Shown here: in pieces, positions 1 through 12,402 of the stretch
How the letters are laid out: each line of letters begins with the position of its first letter
Position numbering within the stretch: position 1 is the first letter of the stretch
NCBI GenBank assembly: GCA_002682825.1
Contig: NOKP01000019.1
Location: 372,001-436,000 of the forward strand
Direction of reading: 5' to 3'
Length of the DNA stretch: 64,000 nt
From: Neonectria sp. B-13
Lineage: Eukaryota; Ascomycota; Sordariomycetes; Hypocreales; Nectriaceae
The notes under the pieces: generated by a model
The model's input: the letters and a program-made list of their open reading frames with translations, nothing else
Databases searched by the model: none
What the model was told of the DNA's origin: nothing
Made by a program: the position numbers and the translations under genes

Positions 1-2993
1 GATCGTTGGCGTTCTTGCCCCAGATGGTCGTCACGCCGTCGTTCGTCGTGGCTGCTAGCTTCGTAGTGCCCGAGAAGAAGCTATTGTTATTCAGGGGAGT
101 GCCTACGGACTTGTCCGTCTGACGGTCTGCAGGGAAGCGATACAGGACAGACCCGCTGACCGCGTACAAGTCAGTCGTTCCATACAGCTTCGAAGTAGTG
201 TCGGTGTAACGAGCAGTAGCAATGGCAGATGCCTGGGCATTGCCAGGCAGGCTGAGACGGCGGGGCAAGGCTGGACCATTGCCGTAGATGTTGATAACGG
301 GGACATAAACAAGCTGGGCCGATGTACCAGCAGTTCCCGAGGTATAAACCCCATCCACGTCACCTTTGTAGACCCTGCCTACACAGCTCATATAGCTGCC
401 GGCCTCGATATCTACTGGAACGTCATGCTGAGTCCAGAATGTGCCCGAGGCCTTCAGAGGATCAACGTAGTATCGGGTAATGTCCTTGACAGCGTTGGTC
501 GATGAGCGATCTATATCAACGATAATATATTGCTTGCTGTTCATGGTTTCAGTGAACATGATCCCAACAATAGAGATAGTCGGCTGGGTTCCGGTAGTGT
601 TTGCCGCGTCAAAGGGAACTGCCGTCCACGTCGGGTCCGCGGTCCAGGATGTGTCAGAGCTGGAGTTGGACAGAGATAGAAAAAGATTGTCTGATCCCCC
701 TAGTGAAACTGCCATGGCCATCCCAATTGTTCCGTCCATGGCACTTTGTCCCACGTCAAAAGTCCGCACGACCGCCGTCGTGCTGCCGGGGAACTTGGCC
801 GCGATGAGAGCGGATGAGAGGTCTACCGGCTCCCAGCCGGTCGTGCTTATTCCACTTTGCTCAACAATAACATGCAATACGTTGGCAGTGTTCATTCCAA
901 AAAGCAAAGAGTGGCCGTCATCTGTCTGGAGAGCCTCAAACTTCGCTGTAGGAGACACAATCTCTGCTTGGATGTAGTTTTGGATCATATCAGAAGTATA
1001 ACTCAATGTCATGGATGCTGCAGGAGCTACCAGCTTCTGTCCATTTGCCAAAGTTCTTGCATCTTGGGTGAGGTATCGCTTCATAGAAGGCCCTTTTCGC
1101 GTGCCCTTCACGTCGAGCCGTGCAGGCCGCAAAGACCGCCATGATGAAGATGGTTTGTGAGAAAGTGTTTGGGGCACAGTTTCCTCCAATGTTGATGGTG
1201 GCGTGGTAGGTTGTTCTGGATCCACATAGGTAATGCCGCAGACCAAGTCCTGCTGATTGGAGAAGGTGGGATTGACGTAAGTGAACACATTTGCCCCGGG
1301 GAAGACGAAGTTTTGCGGTGCAGGGAACTCGATGGCCGTCAGATCAACTGCCACACAGTTTGTGACTCTGCTCTTGACTGAGTTCAAGATGTTGACCGCA
1401 TTTGAGAACAAACTCGATGGCAGGCCCTTACGAGGTGCCTGGGCATTGCTCACGTTCGTCTCTTGGGTAGGGTCGAGGGTGATCTGCAGGGCGCCCTCAT
1501 CGTCGACCGACAGGTCGTACACATCAGTGAGGGTCATGTCATATCCGTTGATCGTCTCCCCAATGGTGTCCATCCTGTAGTACATGGATACATACAGTCG
1601 TTGCACGATGGTGATAGTGGTAGCGGTACTGAAGCTCACTTGGCAGGAGTAGTTGGGCGTGACTTTCATGTCATAGACATATCCCCCGTCTATTCTGTGG
1701 GCGTTCGTTTCAGGGGAGGTGAATTGGATATTGATCACCTGCGGGCCAGTGCCGGCGTCTGTAACTTGGGCTGTCTGCGGTGCTTGGTTGCCTGTTAGAC
1801 TGACTGAAGAATTCAGCTTGGACCCTCCATCAACAGGTTGAATTGAGACGTTGGCAGTATAGCATGACTGCTTCACAGATGGTAAGATGGATTCTAGCAA
1901 GCAGTTGCTGAAGATTTGCCGGTTGATAGCCACAACACCGCTCTCGCTCTCATCGCTTCCATTATTTGGCAGAACCCAGTTCCAGCTGAACTGATTTATA
2001 GCCGGGAGTGTAGTACCGTTGACCATGCAGAGATTATCAAGCGTGGTTGAAGAAGCCTGGGCAGTGGCGCCTTGGCACGGGGTGACCTCCCGCTCGAATG
2101 ATGTCATCTGGAGCTGAGAAGGATCAGGTGTACCCTGGACAACAGCAGAGACTGAGAGCAATGGCGCTCCGTGAGCCTTCGCAACCTGGGAGTAAACATC
2201 CACGAAAGATTTTTGCAGGACAGATTCGGCATCGCTGCCGGGTTTGATTCCCTCAAAGGTGGGTACAGTTTGTACAATCGCGTTGTCCAGGTCGAAGAGC
2301 AATTGCTGAAGGCTGAAGGCGGTGCTGGAGAAGTTGTTAAGCTTGGCCTTGAGCTGGTTCGCCTGATTTGGGTGTTGCAGGAAGTAGGGCGTGTCAAGGT
2401 CACTGCTGAGGTCTTCGGTAATGAGGTTGACATACGTCTGGAGATACCATGGCGACCCAGACGGTTGACTCCAGACATCATAGCTTCCAACGTCGCTAAA
2501 TCCACCAGGCGGCGTGTTCTGAACGACGCGTAATTCAGAGCAGTACATGTTGAAGGTGACGGTTTCAGCGTTAGTTCCTAGATCTACAATCTCGAGATCT
2601 ATGGGCTCAACGCCCGGGGGGATGCCCATACGCATCAGGATTCCGACAGTAAACCGGATGCTCGTGAGTGTCTGGACTCTAGGGTCGCTGGATGGCGTGC
2701 CCGTTGGGATCTTGAACGGATTGACTCCCTTCGATTTTACTAAGAGATCCCGCAGACTTATCTGTATTGTAGGATTTCCGTTCGTATCCTAGCATGGTTT
2801 TGGTAAGCGATATCCTCAAAGTCACTTGGACCAGTGAAAGATTACATACCGCTAGATAACAGACGAAGGTGTGAGGTTGGTTGGTCTCATTGAGGTACTG
2901 CCGTAGGCCTGTGTTGATACTGTCCTGGGTAGTTGCCACCACAAAGTCATACCCATATTGGCTGCTCGACAAGTAGGAATTAGTGGCATCCAT
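1..2993 (-). CDS. Large uncharacterised protein, 3' end beyond window (partial)
   Basis: Two exons are visible: 2850-2993 and an exon open from 2788 to the left edge, joined by a 61-base intron (2789-2849, GTATGT..CTAG). About 977 residues are inside the window. The start at 2993 is chosen because the protein then opens MDATNSYLSSSQYGYDFVV, a family-like N-terminus; an ATG at 3065 is in frame but adds an unlikely leader. The N-terminal 300 residues match a family of long fungal and bacterial proteins that I remember only as uncharacterised. The YG(Y/W)D..V......N..L pattern also resembles clostridial P47/OrfX (TULIP-fold) proteins, which is a weak inference. The last visible part (about 1-350) has repeated LYxxxGxVLYRF / TKLAATTNDGVTTIWG blocks, as in beta-propeller lectin-like repeats. 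No signal peptide or membrane segment is seen. Confidence 0.75.
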
Positions 2994-4867
2994 TTTCAAG
3001 GAATTAAGGTTACAAGTTGAAGCACGTAGTGTGAACTGAGATGGAGACGATTGATTGATGTGCAAGAAGGGATCTTATTTTGGATTTCTTGGTCACGCTC
3101 TCATTTAACTTCTCATTGAACTTACCCCCAGCATATATATAGAGAAACAATAAGAAGGCGGTCTCATGGGGTTCAGCATATTTCTACTGGGGGGTGCTGG
3201 AATGACTACCATCCGCTTGCTTGTGGTGATTAGCCTATTAATAACAATTATACGGAATGTTGTACGTCCGGAATGTTCTAATTTAAATGTAAAGTTGTCC
3301 GGCATTGACTGTCTCAGCCTCAAAGGACGCGAGAATTGTCTCAGGGAGGCGGAGGATTGCCCAGTTTGAACCACGCCAAGTCCGGGGCGCGGGAGTGGAA
3401 GATAGGAATTTAGAGGGATGCACTTGGCGCTTTATTTGCCTAAAGACAAGTATAGACAATGGCATCTCAAACATGGAATAATCCCATTTCACAGTACTCC
3501 ATCTCATCGTTAAGTTTATTATATGCATGATACAGCAAGTTTGAAGCATTAAATACAGTATAATGTGATACCACGTAATTAGTCAGGGGACCATGTGGTA
3601 AATTTGTTTGCATACCTGTCCTTCCCCATCTCCTAGTTTACTATAGACTACCTGCGGCCCCGTGGCATTCGCCTTCATTCCTAACACTTTCGCTGAATTC
3701 TAAACCTACCCTGAGCTAAGCCCAAATCTTTTGTTAAGGTACATTCGCAGTTAGGGCAGGGATTGACTAACATATAATCACAACAAGGAGCCTTGCCCTT
3801 CTCGTCAGATCTCTCTGAATTGAGCCATCAGCCAAGAAGTGCCAGCCAATTCAGGCTTTCAGCCGTAATTTTATCGCTTTAGGAGGCAAGTCAGCATTGT
3901 TCCCTCCTATGCTTTACTGATTTTGCTGTCATGGCTTACTGAAACATCATGATGAATGCATAAGCTTCGGCGTAGTTGCCCCCAGGATTGCCGGTTTCAG
4001 GCCGGACCTCTCCTTTCGTCAGGAGCCCTTTATTAACCAGCAAATTTTCACGAGCCTCGATAACCGTGTTTCTCCATTCCGCACCTACAGTTTCTTGGTG
4101 TGGCCCATACCAGCGAAGGAGACTCCAAGGGCAAAGTCGAATGACACATCAGCCTGGACCTTTTTGCCTGGAGTAGAAGCGTATCAGGTGCAATGGAACA
4201 CGGTGGGCCACGGACCGGGCCTTTCAACCACACTGTTCTCGTGCTCCTTGATTTCTGCATTGGTCGAGCGTTCCCGTCCTTGAAATATGTACCATTCGGA
4301 CGACTGCTAGTGTCAGTTTGAAGAAACCTAATATAGAAACATTGAAGATGGAATAGCGGTTCTTTTGAGCGCCTATAGAAAAACAATCATTTAGCCCAAT
4401 TCTGCCAGGCTATCCTTCTTTTCAATCCAGGTCTGTTTTATATGCGAAGCACGGTGAAGAAAAATGAAAATCTTGCAAAGAAATGATTAGTTAGGCTTGG
4501 AAAAGAGACGGGTAGAGGATTGATAGACTAGATAGCAGCCTGGGATTGGCTGGATCGGGAAAGGTACGTATTAATGTAATACTGGCAAGGTACTAACCTG
4601 GTCCTGCGTGGTATAATGGAAGAGATCTGCGGGGTTGTACCAAGTCTTTTGGTTCTCAATGTGACTCGTTCCGACCGTCAAAACTGCGCTCTTCATTGTG
4701 GTAGTTGATGTGTTTACTGGCGTCGAAATAAACAACTGATCTCATCAAGCTGAGTGCAAAAGCAAGATTGCAACTTGGACAGCCAGGGTTCTGCTAGTGG
4801 TAGCTCGTCCACGTAGGAGTAGTCGAGGAGGCGAATCAATACGTACGTACCCTGGAGAAATGGAATA
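2994..4867. other. Intergenic, no supported gene
   Basis: No open frame here looks coding on either strand. A minus-strand stretch near 4050-4320 shows short protein-like pieces broken by stops and may be old gene debris. I could not assign it. Confidence 0.4.
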
Positions 4868-4871
4868 TTGA

Positions 4872-5800
4872 ATGGCCCTCGCCTGGGGAAGAGCACATGT
4901 TCTGGTTTGCCTACTGGGATTTCTACGACTATCTATATCCTCACCAAAGACGGGACCACCCCCGGGCTTCGACTCCTCAGCCACAACCGAACAACCCTCA
5001 ACAAGGTCCATTCCACAGCAGGGCCGTCAAAATATGGCGAATGTAAGTGCTCTGACTTGGATTTCTTCTTTAAAAATTGCAGCTGCTGACTCAGAAGAAG
5101 ACAACAATCAAAGAAGTCCTCGAGGGCTGGACGGCCGATCCAAGAGATGGACATTGACTACTTTTGGAACAGCGATACCGCGCCGGGAAGACACGCCGTC
5201 TCCACCCGAAGCCTCAAGGATCCCAAGCCACTTACTGTATACGTCGCAAGATGCACAAAGGATTCTAGACACCGTTAAATTACCATCCCAACTGCAGAAT
5301 ACGTCTACTTCTTAGTCCATCACACCATGCACAGCCCATCGACTCGAGCCGCTTTCCCCTCTTCCGGCAAACTCGCGGCACAAGGAGACTCATTGGTCTG
5401 AACCTCTACACGAATCATAGATGAGATGGTATCTTTCGGCGAGACATCAACAATTTCTGTGACGGCCTGGTAAGACTAGTGAATATGTTACTTGAATGCT
5501 GCATGGGCCTCGCAACCCCGGCCCGCCACATGAAGCCCGAACCATCTAGACCAATGGAGGGGCCGACTAGCTCCTTCTGTGGTCACAATGGGCCATTCCA
5601 CCTTGTCGGTGAAGCCCTCTCAAGAGGGAAGAGCGAAGAGAAACTCAGCTCCCTATTGTCGAAGATAGTGTTGACGCGTACTGCAACCGAAGCTAGATCT
5701 ACAGTCGTTCATCTCGCCTCCCGCTGCTCCTGTTCCCACGTCCTCCAAGCTCGGACAATCAAACGTACGGCATGTGCATGCAGAGCCCCCTAGTTGATGG
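4872..5800 (+). pseudogene. Possible relic of a secreted-protein gene
   Basis: An ATG at 4872 opens a hydrophobic signal-like leader (MALAWGRAHVLVCLLGFLRL). The frame runs to an intron-like GTAAGT (about 5044) .. TTGCAG (about 5083). After the splice, the frame reads LLTQKKTTIKEVLEGW and then meets a stop. Protein-like pieces continue in other frames to about 5320 and weakly to 5800. The simplest reading is a secreted-protein gene with several frame breaks. I do not recognise the family, and a missed extra intron could rescue part of it. Confidence 0.3.
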
Positions 5801-6528
5801 ATCTGGGCATCGAAGTGTCCTGCACCGCCGAGTCTGGCCCCTGTGAGCGGAGACTGGATGAAGAGTTGCCTCTGGGTGCTTGATTCAAGCTATTGGCCGA
5901 CGCAAGAACCGCGTGATGTGACATATCCGGATAGATGATGCGGAAATGGGTCTCTAGAGACAGTTACTACAAATATGGGTCGAGCGCTGTCACTCCAATG
6001 ACAATCTAGCTGACTGTAAGCACACTAAAACAAGGTCGATAATTGATTGAGAATGGGCAAGACATGGTTTGTTAGTACGGAAACAATGTGCCCTCTTGTG
6101 GCTATGCCCTAGAGTGGAGTATCGCGTCCATGCGGACGATGGGAACTTTGTAATGTGTTACTATCTATGTCACTATAAAAGCCTGGGGCAGGGTAATCCT
6201 GCAGTGGCCGCAGCAGCGCATGTGGCCATTATATTATTAGAGTGGCTTAAAATATCGTTGGGACTTTGGTTTCCCTGGTGTCATGCTTACTGTACTCTCT
6301 ACTCTTCAGAAGCCAGCATGCAGGCGCTTACTATACTCTCTAAAATTAGGTTCTTTTTAACGCTGAATTATGTTTTTTGCGACTTTTATAAGTAAACCAA
6401 GATTCCATCTCTTCCACAGTTTCAAACAACCTCCCAAGCCCAGCCTACCCAGAGCTAGATATACAGCACCTTTACCTTCACCCTAGACTCGTCCAACTAC
6501 ACTCCACTCATACTGTATTCCAGTCACT

Positions 6529-7181
6529 ATGATGTTCTTATCTGCCCTCATCATGGCTACTGCGGTCTTTTCGACTGCTGCGACTGCGAGGACTGACCCC
6601 AACACCTGGCCGCCTGTACCTACATGGTTGCCTGAACACGGAACCTCGGTGGGTCTCCTTTCCTTCAAGATCTTCACTCCAAGTCTTTTGTATTTTACAT
6701 TTAATCAGAACTGACGATATCTCAGAACTGGCCACCTCTCTGCTTTGTTGGAGTGCAAGAGGAAACTAGCGGCTTCCAAGAGGATATTTCTGCGCTTCGG
6801 ACTGCCCCCCCTTCCGCGGTAGATGATCGAAGTTGGATAGGCCTCGATGTTGGACCAGGCAACTGTGAAATCATAAAGTGTACTCCAATTGGGTTCCTTT
6901 CAGACACCATTAAGAGGACAGGAGCGGCGGTCAAAGTATGCAACGATGTAAGTCTGCCCTAAACTATTGTCTCCAGTCATAATAGGGGTAAAAGCTAAGA
7001 ATCAGTTTAGAAAACCATACCTATTTTCATTCCAACCAATTGGGTAGCCGACTTTGCACAGGGCATTGTTGATTATTGCACTTCTCCCGCTCAAAACGGA
7101 GAAACAGTCACTCGTGGACAGCTGTTTGATATTTCTAGCGACTGGAATGTTATTCTCACTCAAGTTGACCAGTGCCCTTAG
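6529..7181 (+). CDS. Small secreted protein (170 aa), family unknown
   Basis: Three exons, 6529-6648, 6726-6947 and 7011-7181, give an uninterrupted 170-residue protein. Introns are GTGGGT..CTCAG and GTAAGT..TTTAG. The first 21 residues (MMFLSALIMATAVFSTAATA) are a clear signal peptide. The mature part is acidic, with a handful of cysteines (LCFVG, GNCEI, IKCTP, KVCND, DYCTS, DQCP) that could form three disulfides. This is the usual build of fungal effector-like or cell-wall-active small proteins. It sits between secreted-protein relics, next to a broken LysM gene. I know similar uncharacterised fungal small secreted proteins but no function. Confidence 0.75.
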
Positions 7182-7904
7182 CCAATTATTGTCTAACCAA
7201 TGGTCGATATTCGCTTTTAAGCTGTTACTAGACTTTAGTTACTGAGGTGGCAACTGTCAGGTTGGACACTTAACTGTTAGGCCAGAAATATACATAACCG
7301 CATGGAAGCCAGTGTTTCGTCCTATTGCTCTGCTCTTCCATCCATTTGATGGTCCTAAACCTTCAGTTCTTCTGTTGGTCCCTTTGATAGTTCCTCGTCT
7401 TGGTGAGTCTTCACTCATTCGCATTGAGTACTTGATATTTATTCATTAATATATGCTCCACCACACATCCTTTCACGTTTTTACTTGGTTCCTTCTTAAT
7501 TATTATTGATCTTATTTTCCATCGTGAGGTTCCCGGTTTTCTGAGTTTCTTTCTGCTTTCTGTATCGGCCCTGGCTTCAACTTCCCTTGCTTGAAAACGG
7601 GCTGATGATTTCCAGGACTGCGAGCCCTACTCTGTTTAAGTTGGTGATACTTACCTCAACGTCATGAGGCAGTCTCACAGTTAAATACGGTATCACGCTC
7701 AGGGGGTTGTAAAATTCCCACCTCATTCTTTCGCCTTCTGCCCGGAAAACTCGCATCACCTCACAAAAAGCATCTTCTTAGACCCTATCATCAGGGAGAA
7801 CTACACAAACGTCTATTTAGGCCACTAAAACTGCGTCTAGCCCGCTAGATACATCTATTCCTACCTGGGGTACCTGTTAATAATTCTCACCAAGGAGCTT
7901 GTCC
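7182..7904. other. Intergenic, pyrimidine-rich stretches
   Basis: No coding frame is supported. 7320-7560 has T/C-rich tracts of the kind seen in fungal promoters, so this may hold the control region of the LysM gene that follows. Confidence 0.35.
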
Positions 7905-8830
7905 AGATGCCGACCACGCCGGTGCTCGTGGAGTATAATCCTCTCGAAGGCTACGTCAGCACCAACCCAGTCAGTCCCATTGCCAACAAGACGTGTGAAG
8001 ATTGTAACACGTAAGTTTCACAGCTCCCCTTGCGACGCTGGAGATTCTCATCGAGTCGGCTCAACGCAGCTTCTAACTCGTTCGTCCGCATCCCAAGTAC
8101 TTGTATGTGACTTACCTCACGGCAACCACCATTCTCGTGAATCGCTAGTCTATGGCCATGATTAACGACATCACCGGTGAGGTAGGTTTCTGAGCCAATG
8201 ACCTGTTACCCAAGATATAAGCATGCACATGTTGCCCACTCGTCGTCTTCTCAACCTTAACCTAGCACTGACTGCGATAAACAGGAATATATCCTCTGGA
8301 ACCCTTCCAATGCCTCTAATCACTCTCACTCCTACAACTACCCCTGCACAGTTTCTGCGAGCGTGTCTTACAGCGTTGCTCTCGAGTCCGCCACACCAGG
8401 ATAGTACTCGAACCAGTCCCATCTCTTGACCCAGCAGGCGCTGATGTGCGGGAGATAATCACAGCCTTGAAACAGGAAGTTGAGAATGTCCTTCTCAACC
8501 TGAGCGCAGCGGTGCCTCGTCCATGCCACGGCTACGGGCCCAGCTCTTGAAGTCAGATATGGTCTCCAACTGCGACGATTTCTGCTTTGTCAAATCGGAT
8601 TATGCCTGCTACAATATTGCCAATGGCAACAAAATCACGCTCTCAGACCTCTATGACTGTAGCCTGGCCATCAATAATGACTGAACCGGGCTCAAGGCCG
8701 ATGTGTACGTGTAACCCTCGGGAAAAGCCTGCAGAGCTGCTGGGTTCTCCAACGCCGTTGAGCTCCCTCCCAATGCCCAACTAGTTCTCAACGCGGGTCA
8801 GGCAAGCGTCGATCTAAAGACGGGCTAATC
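7905..8830 (+). pseudogene. Broken LysM-domain secreted protein gene
   Basis: Two LysM-like modules can be read. The first is split by an intron-like gap: INDITGE ends near 8182, and after an AG at about 8283 the frame gives EYILWNPSNAS then YPCTVSASVSY. The second, about 8556-8720, reads CDDFCFVKSDYACYNIANG followed by KITLSDLYDCS, then has an in-frame TGA before TGLKADVYV and a TAA straight after. These are the usual C..FY.V..GD.C..IA / IT...L..WNP / C..L..G..YCV blocks of fungal LysM proteins. An upstream piece (VEYNPLEGYVSTNPVSP, ending TCEDCN) looks like the same gene. LysM proteins bind chitin outside the cell and often blunt host chitin sensing or accompany subgroup C chitinases. In-frame stops and lost cysteines show this copy is dead. 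Exact borders are uncertain. Confidence 0.6.
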
Positions 8831-9856
8831 AGTCGTGTCATCTCTGGAGACTTAAATCGAGTCTTGCTTTGATTGTTGCGACGTCGCAATGAAGTCCGCA
8901 GGTGTCGGTGATAGCTTGGATTCTGCATTCAAAATTATCAGCTTTCTGCACGATTAACGATACGACCTCCTCATGATGGCTATGTGGATGGGAAAATATC
9001 CTAACCACCGGCGTATTTGTATGTCTATGGGCTCTGGAGCATTGGGCCTCAAGGGCATGATGGTGGAGCTGCAGGCTGAAGCCTATACTATTCCTAGCCA
9101 GGTATGTAAGGGGTGGTAAATCCTCTCAACTGTTGGCATGAGCCTCTCTATGTTACAGCGCTAATAGCTGCTGGTCAAGTGAAGATTTCGAGTCAGCTGT
9201 GATGTCTCTATCAATGAAGTGGGGCGGCTGCTGTCTGAAGGATGGAAATATCATGTTCACAACGAGAACAATAGAATAACATTCTACTCTGTCTGGTGAG
9301 TAATTTTACTTGTTTTGCCCGTGACTGGACGCGATCAATAACTGCAACTATTCTAATGGATCTGAACCTCTACCATGCATCTACCTAACTTGTATTCATC
9401 CATCCGTCTCCGGTCTCAGCTGAAACGCCAAAGGGTTTATGGTGCACTGTCAATCGTTCCAGCAACCTGCATTGGTTCGGTGCTTACGTAGAATAGTTGC
9501 TATACAGACCTAGGATGTCAAAAGCAGGAGTTTTATGTCGACAGACAAGCCATTATCATCGGACTAATGAGCGCCTAATTTGTGCGTTGGCCGAGGTCAG
9601 TCACAGATAGCCGGACTTTAGTTGCCAAAAAGACGACTAAAAGTGAAACTGGAGAATACAAATGCAGTAGCCTGTCATGGCGCAGTATTTGTTATTCATT
9701 TTACAAATCCAACTTGAATATCACCAAATACCGCCTCGTGTCTATGACCAACTTCGGCAAGTGCAAATGCGCAGATAGAAGAAAACGAAAGAAAAGACTG
9801 CAGCCATGGCACGGTTGACTTCTCCCGATCAATGAATCACAAATGCCAACAGACAA
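8831..9856. other. Decayed sequence, unassigned
   Basis: Short protein-like pieces on the plus strand (for example LMMAMWMGKYPNHRRICMS near 8960-9030, and RFRVSCDVSINEVGRLL near 9183-9235) are separated by stops and may be the 3' part of the LysM-type gene or another dead gene. Nothing intact is seen. Confidence 0.3.
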
Positions 9857-11408
9857 TTAAACCTTATCGAGCCCCCAAAATCGTCGAATTCGCGCGCCAA
9901 GAGACGCAATTGCCGTTAATTTGCCGGATCTTTCGACGCGGAGATTTTGGTTAATCATTTGCACGCCTGGAACAGTACGTTAGCAATAGAAGATGTTCAT
10001 CGCGGGTCAATGTGCATGGGAGGTTAGAGGTTGCGGTTCACTTACCGAGTGCTGCATAGGCCAGACTGTCTGTCCAGATGACTTATTGTTAGCATTGAAA
10101 GTTGTCACGGCCACTTGATCCAAGGAGCAATGTTTGTCATACCTGCGTTGTAAACACCGTTATTATAGCCAACATTATTAGCCTTTCGCACGCAGTTGGA
10201 CCAGAAGTAGGCCTTGAACTTGCTCAATGGCCCGGAACCTTCGGGTATGTCGAGCGAACCTCCGCCACCACGATCATCAATGCTTTTTGGCATCTGATCC
10301 AGCCCACATATATGCCCCAGGTTATCCGAGCATGGGGGTATCACTGTCTTGGTGTGTGTCAACTAGACGTTGGATATTAGCTACGGTCAACTCAAATCGG
10401 ACTCCATGAGTTTGGCACCCACTTCGTGGATGAGAAGGTGGTCCAACCGTGCAGCAAGGTCTATCGGCGTGTTCTTCCCCAGCAGGCGCTGCACGGTGGC
10501 TCTGGCCCCGTTCAAGAACATATGCCATCCCTTGAATGCCCAGAAACTAGGGTAAGGTGAAGCCTTTATCATGTGAAGGTACCAAGGGCACAATTGGATG
10601 TAAGACCGAGGGGTCCCCTGCACTTAGTTAGCACGCATCAGCAATTGAGGGTTCAGCTTGGACATTAAATCCACCGTAGCGTACATGTATATTGACGGTA
10701 AACGCAGCGGCATTTGCTGCAGGGCCATTGCAAACAGCCAAGTCGGATTTGGGTAATGTGATGAGGTGTTCTTTGCCTTTTCGTCAGTGGCCGGCCATGG
10801 TTTTGCAGGAGCGCGTTTCTCACCAAAGTCGAACCAGCTATCTTTTTGCTCAACCTTTTTTGAACTTCCGTCATCATATTTTATCTCCCTATAATGTGTT
10901 TTGAAATGATCCACGCCACAGAAGATTAACTAGATAAACACCACAAGTCAGCTTATTGGCCTTGCGTTGACGACAGTTAGTACAAAACACACCACGTTGG
11001 CAAAGTCACGGCCGGTAGAATATGATTCTTGATCGCCAAAATCGCTCGCCACCCTGCGCAGGAAGACTGCAGCCAGGTTGGTATTAGCAGTGCCGAAGAG
11101 ATACTGGCCCAGATCTCTAACGTTGGGATTCAATGTAGCTCCATTTGTTGGGGCGAGCTGATCACCAGCTTGCTGGGCCATAGCGAATGCACTCCGGAAA
11201 CCATCTTCCATGATAACACGTAAATTCGCTAAAAATGAATACCATCTATAAGTCAATTAGGGATTCTTTAAGTGTGAAGGGTGTTGCAGGGTCGCTACTG
11301 ACGATCATCTGTGCAAGATGGATGAAGCATCCAACAGTATCCCTGGCTTATGCTGAGCAAAAGCACAATGGCAATTTCCATTAGCGGAAGACGGCATGAA
11401 GTGAACAT
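9857..11408 (-). CDS. Secreted M35-like zinc metalloprotease
   Basis: A multi-exon minus-strand gene. The start at 11408 gives a signal peptide (MFTSCRLPLMEIAIVLLLSI). An intron then joins to a segment with FRSAFAMAQQAGDQL, typical of the N-terminal domain of fungal deuterolysin-like/lysine-specific metalloendopeptidase-like proteins. An LCPWYL block follows (about 10600). The zinc motif is assembled only after splicing: HE at 10423-10428, a 60-base intron GTGGGT..CTAG (10363-10422), then LTH, giving HELTH. Later come AYFWSNCVRKANNVGYNNG and, after two more introns, ADSLAYAAL. The stop is at 9857. All joints I checked keep frame, including those around the active site. One internal joint (about 10610-10690) is less sure. 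The family degrades proteins outside the cell. It lies among other secreted-protein genes and relics. Confidence 0.65.
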
Positions 11409-11655
11409 GTTGACGATATGATTCGATAGGCGACAGTCTCGCCTTGAAGGCAGGGGACCAAATTCGTAGGTATTAACGTGAAGATGAAAGAGAAGGGAAG
11501 GGATAAGGTGAAATGGACAGATCCACAGTCACAAGAGCGGTTGTCTGGATTATATCGATACAGCTCAACAGAACCCCAAACAGTCTACTTCCATCTCAGG
11601 TCAACACTCTTCTTGTCGAATACTGACAACACTAATGCAGAAGTCGTGTAAGGCA

Positions 11656-11899
11656 GGTTCCATAAATACGAGAGCATTGCCAATTATCATGTCTTAGAAA
11701 ATAGAGCCCATGTACGAATAAGCGGCCACCAGGTAGGTTCCATAAATACCTTAAGGCTGCCAATTACCATGAGTTAAAAATACAGGGCCCATGTATGAAT
11801 AAGCGGCCATCAGGTACGTTCCATAAATACCTTAAGGCTGCCAATTATCATGAGTTAAAAAAACCAGGGCCCATGTACGATACGAATAAGCGGCCACCG
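11656..11899. repeat. Three tandem copies of an ~80-bp repeat
   Basis: Copies begin near 11656, 11736 and 11817, each with GGTTCCATAAATAC (third: CGTTCC), a middle TGCCAATTA.CATG, GGGCCCATGTA and an ending AATAAGCGGCCA. Copies 2 and 3 are nearly identical; copy 1 has diverged more, and copy 3 carries a small ATACG duplication. It lies between the divergent metalloprotease and secreted-protein genes. Confidence 0.85.
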
Positions 11900-12402
11900 A
11901 CCCCTTGTAAGCATCATCCGATTTGAGTAGGTACTGTGGCTAAACCTGCCCCGAGCGCTGGTACTAGAATCTAGCGCTGCCACCAACAATTGCGGGTGTT
12001 CAAGAAGTTGCGTACTGCCTACGGACCACATGGGCCGGCCCCTTTTTTACTTTTTGTTTAACCGTATAGTACTTGATCGATGGCAGGGTCGCATCCGTCA
12101 GACGATGGGCTAAGTATATCTGGCTACCTTGTTTCGCGTAAATAAGCTTACTGTAATACGATACGACTGCCAATATCGCATAACCTCTCCGTGTAGCTAG
12201 TCCAGCCTCCTCGCGGACGTAGTAGATTCGCTGACACTTAAGATTTGCTGCATCCGCAAATGTCAGATGTCAGTCCGCGAGACAGGTAACGAGAGAGCTT
12301 ACATTTGCACCTAGACGCCTGTTTTCAACCTCTGCCTATGCCCTACTTCTTCTCTTCCATTTTTGCTTCTGCATTATCGCTTGCCATTCATTCTTCCTCA
12401 CA

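Noticed and set aside
10381..10440. Metalloprotease judged dead because HEVGAK lacks the second histidine
   Set aside because: A 60-base intron with good borders removes this end and restores HELTH.
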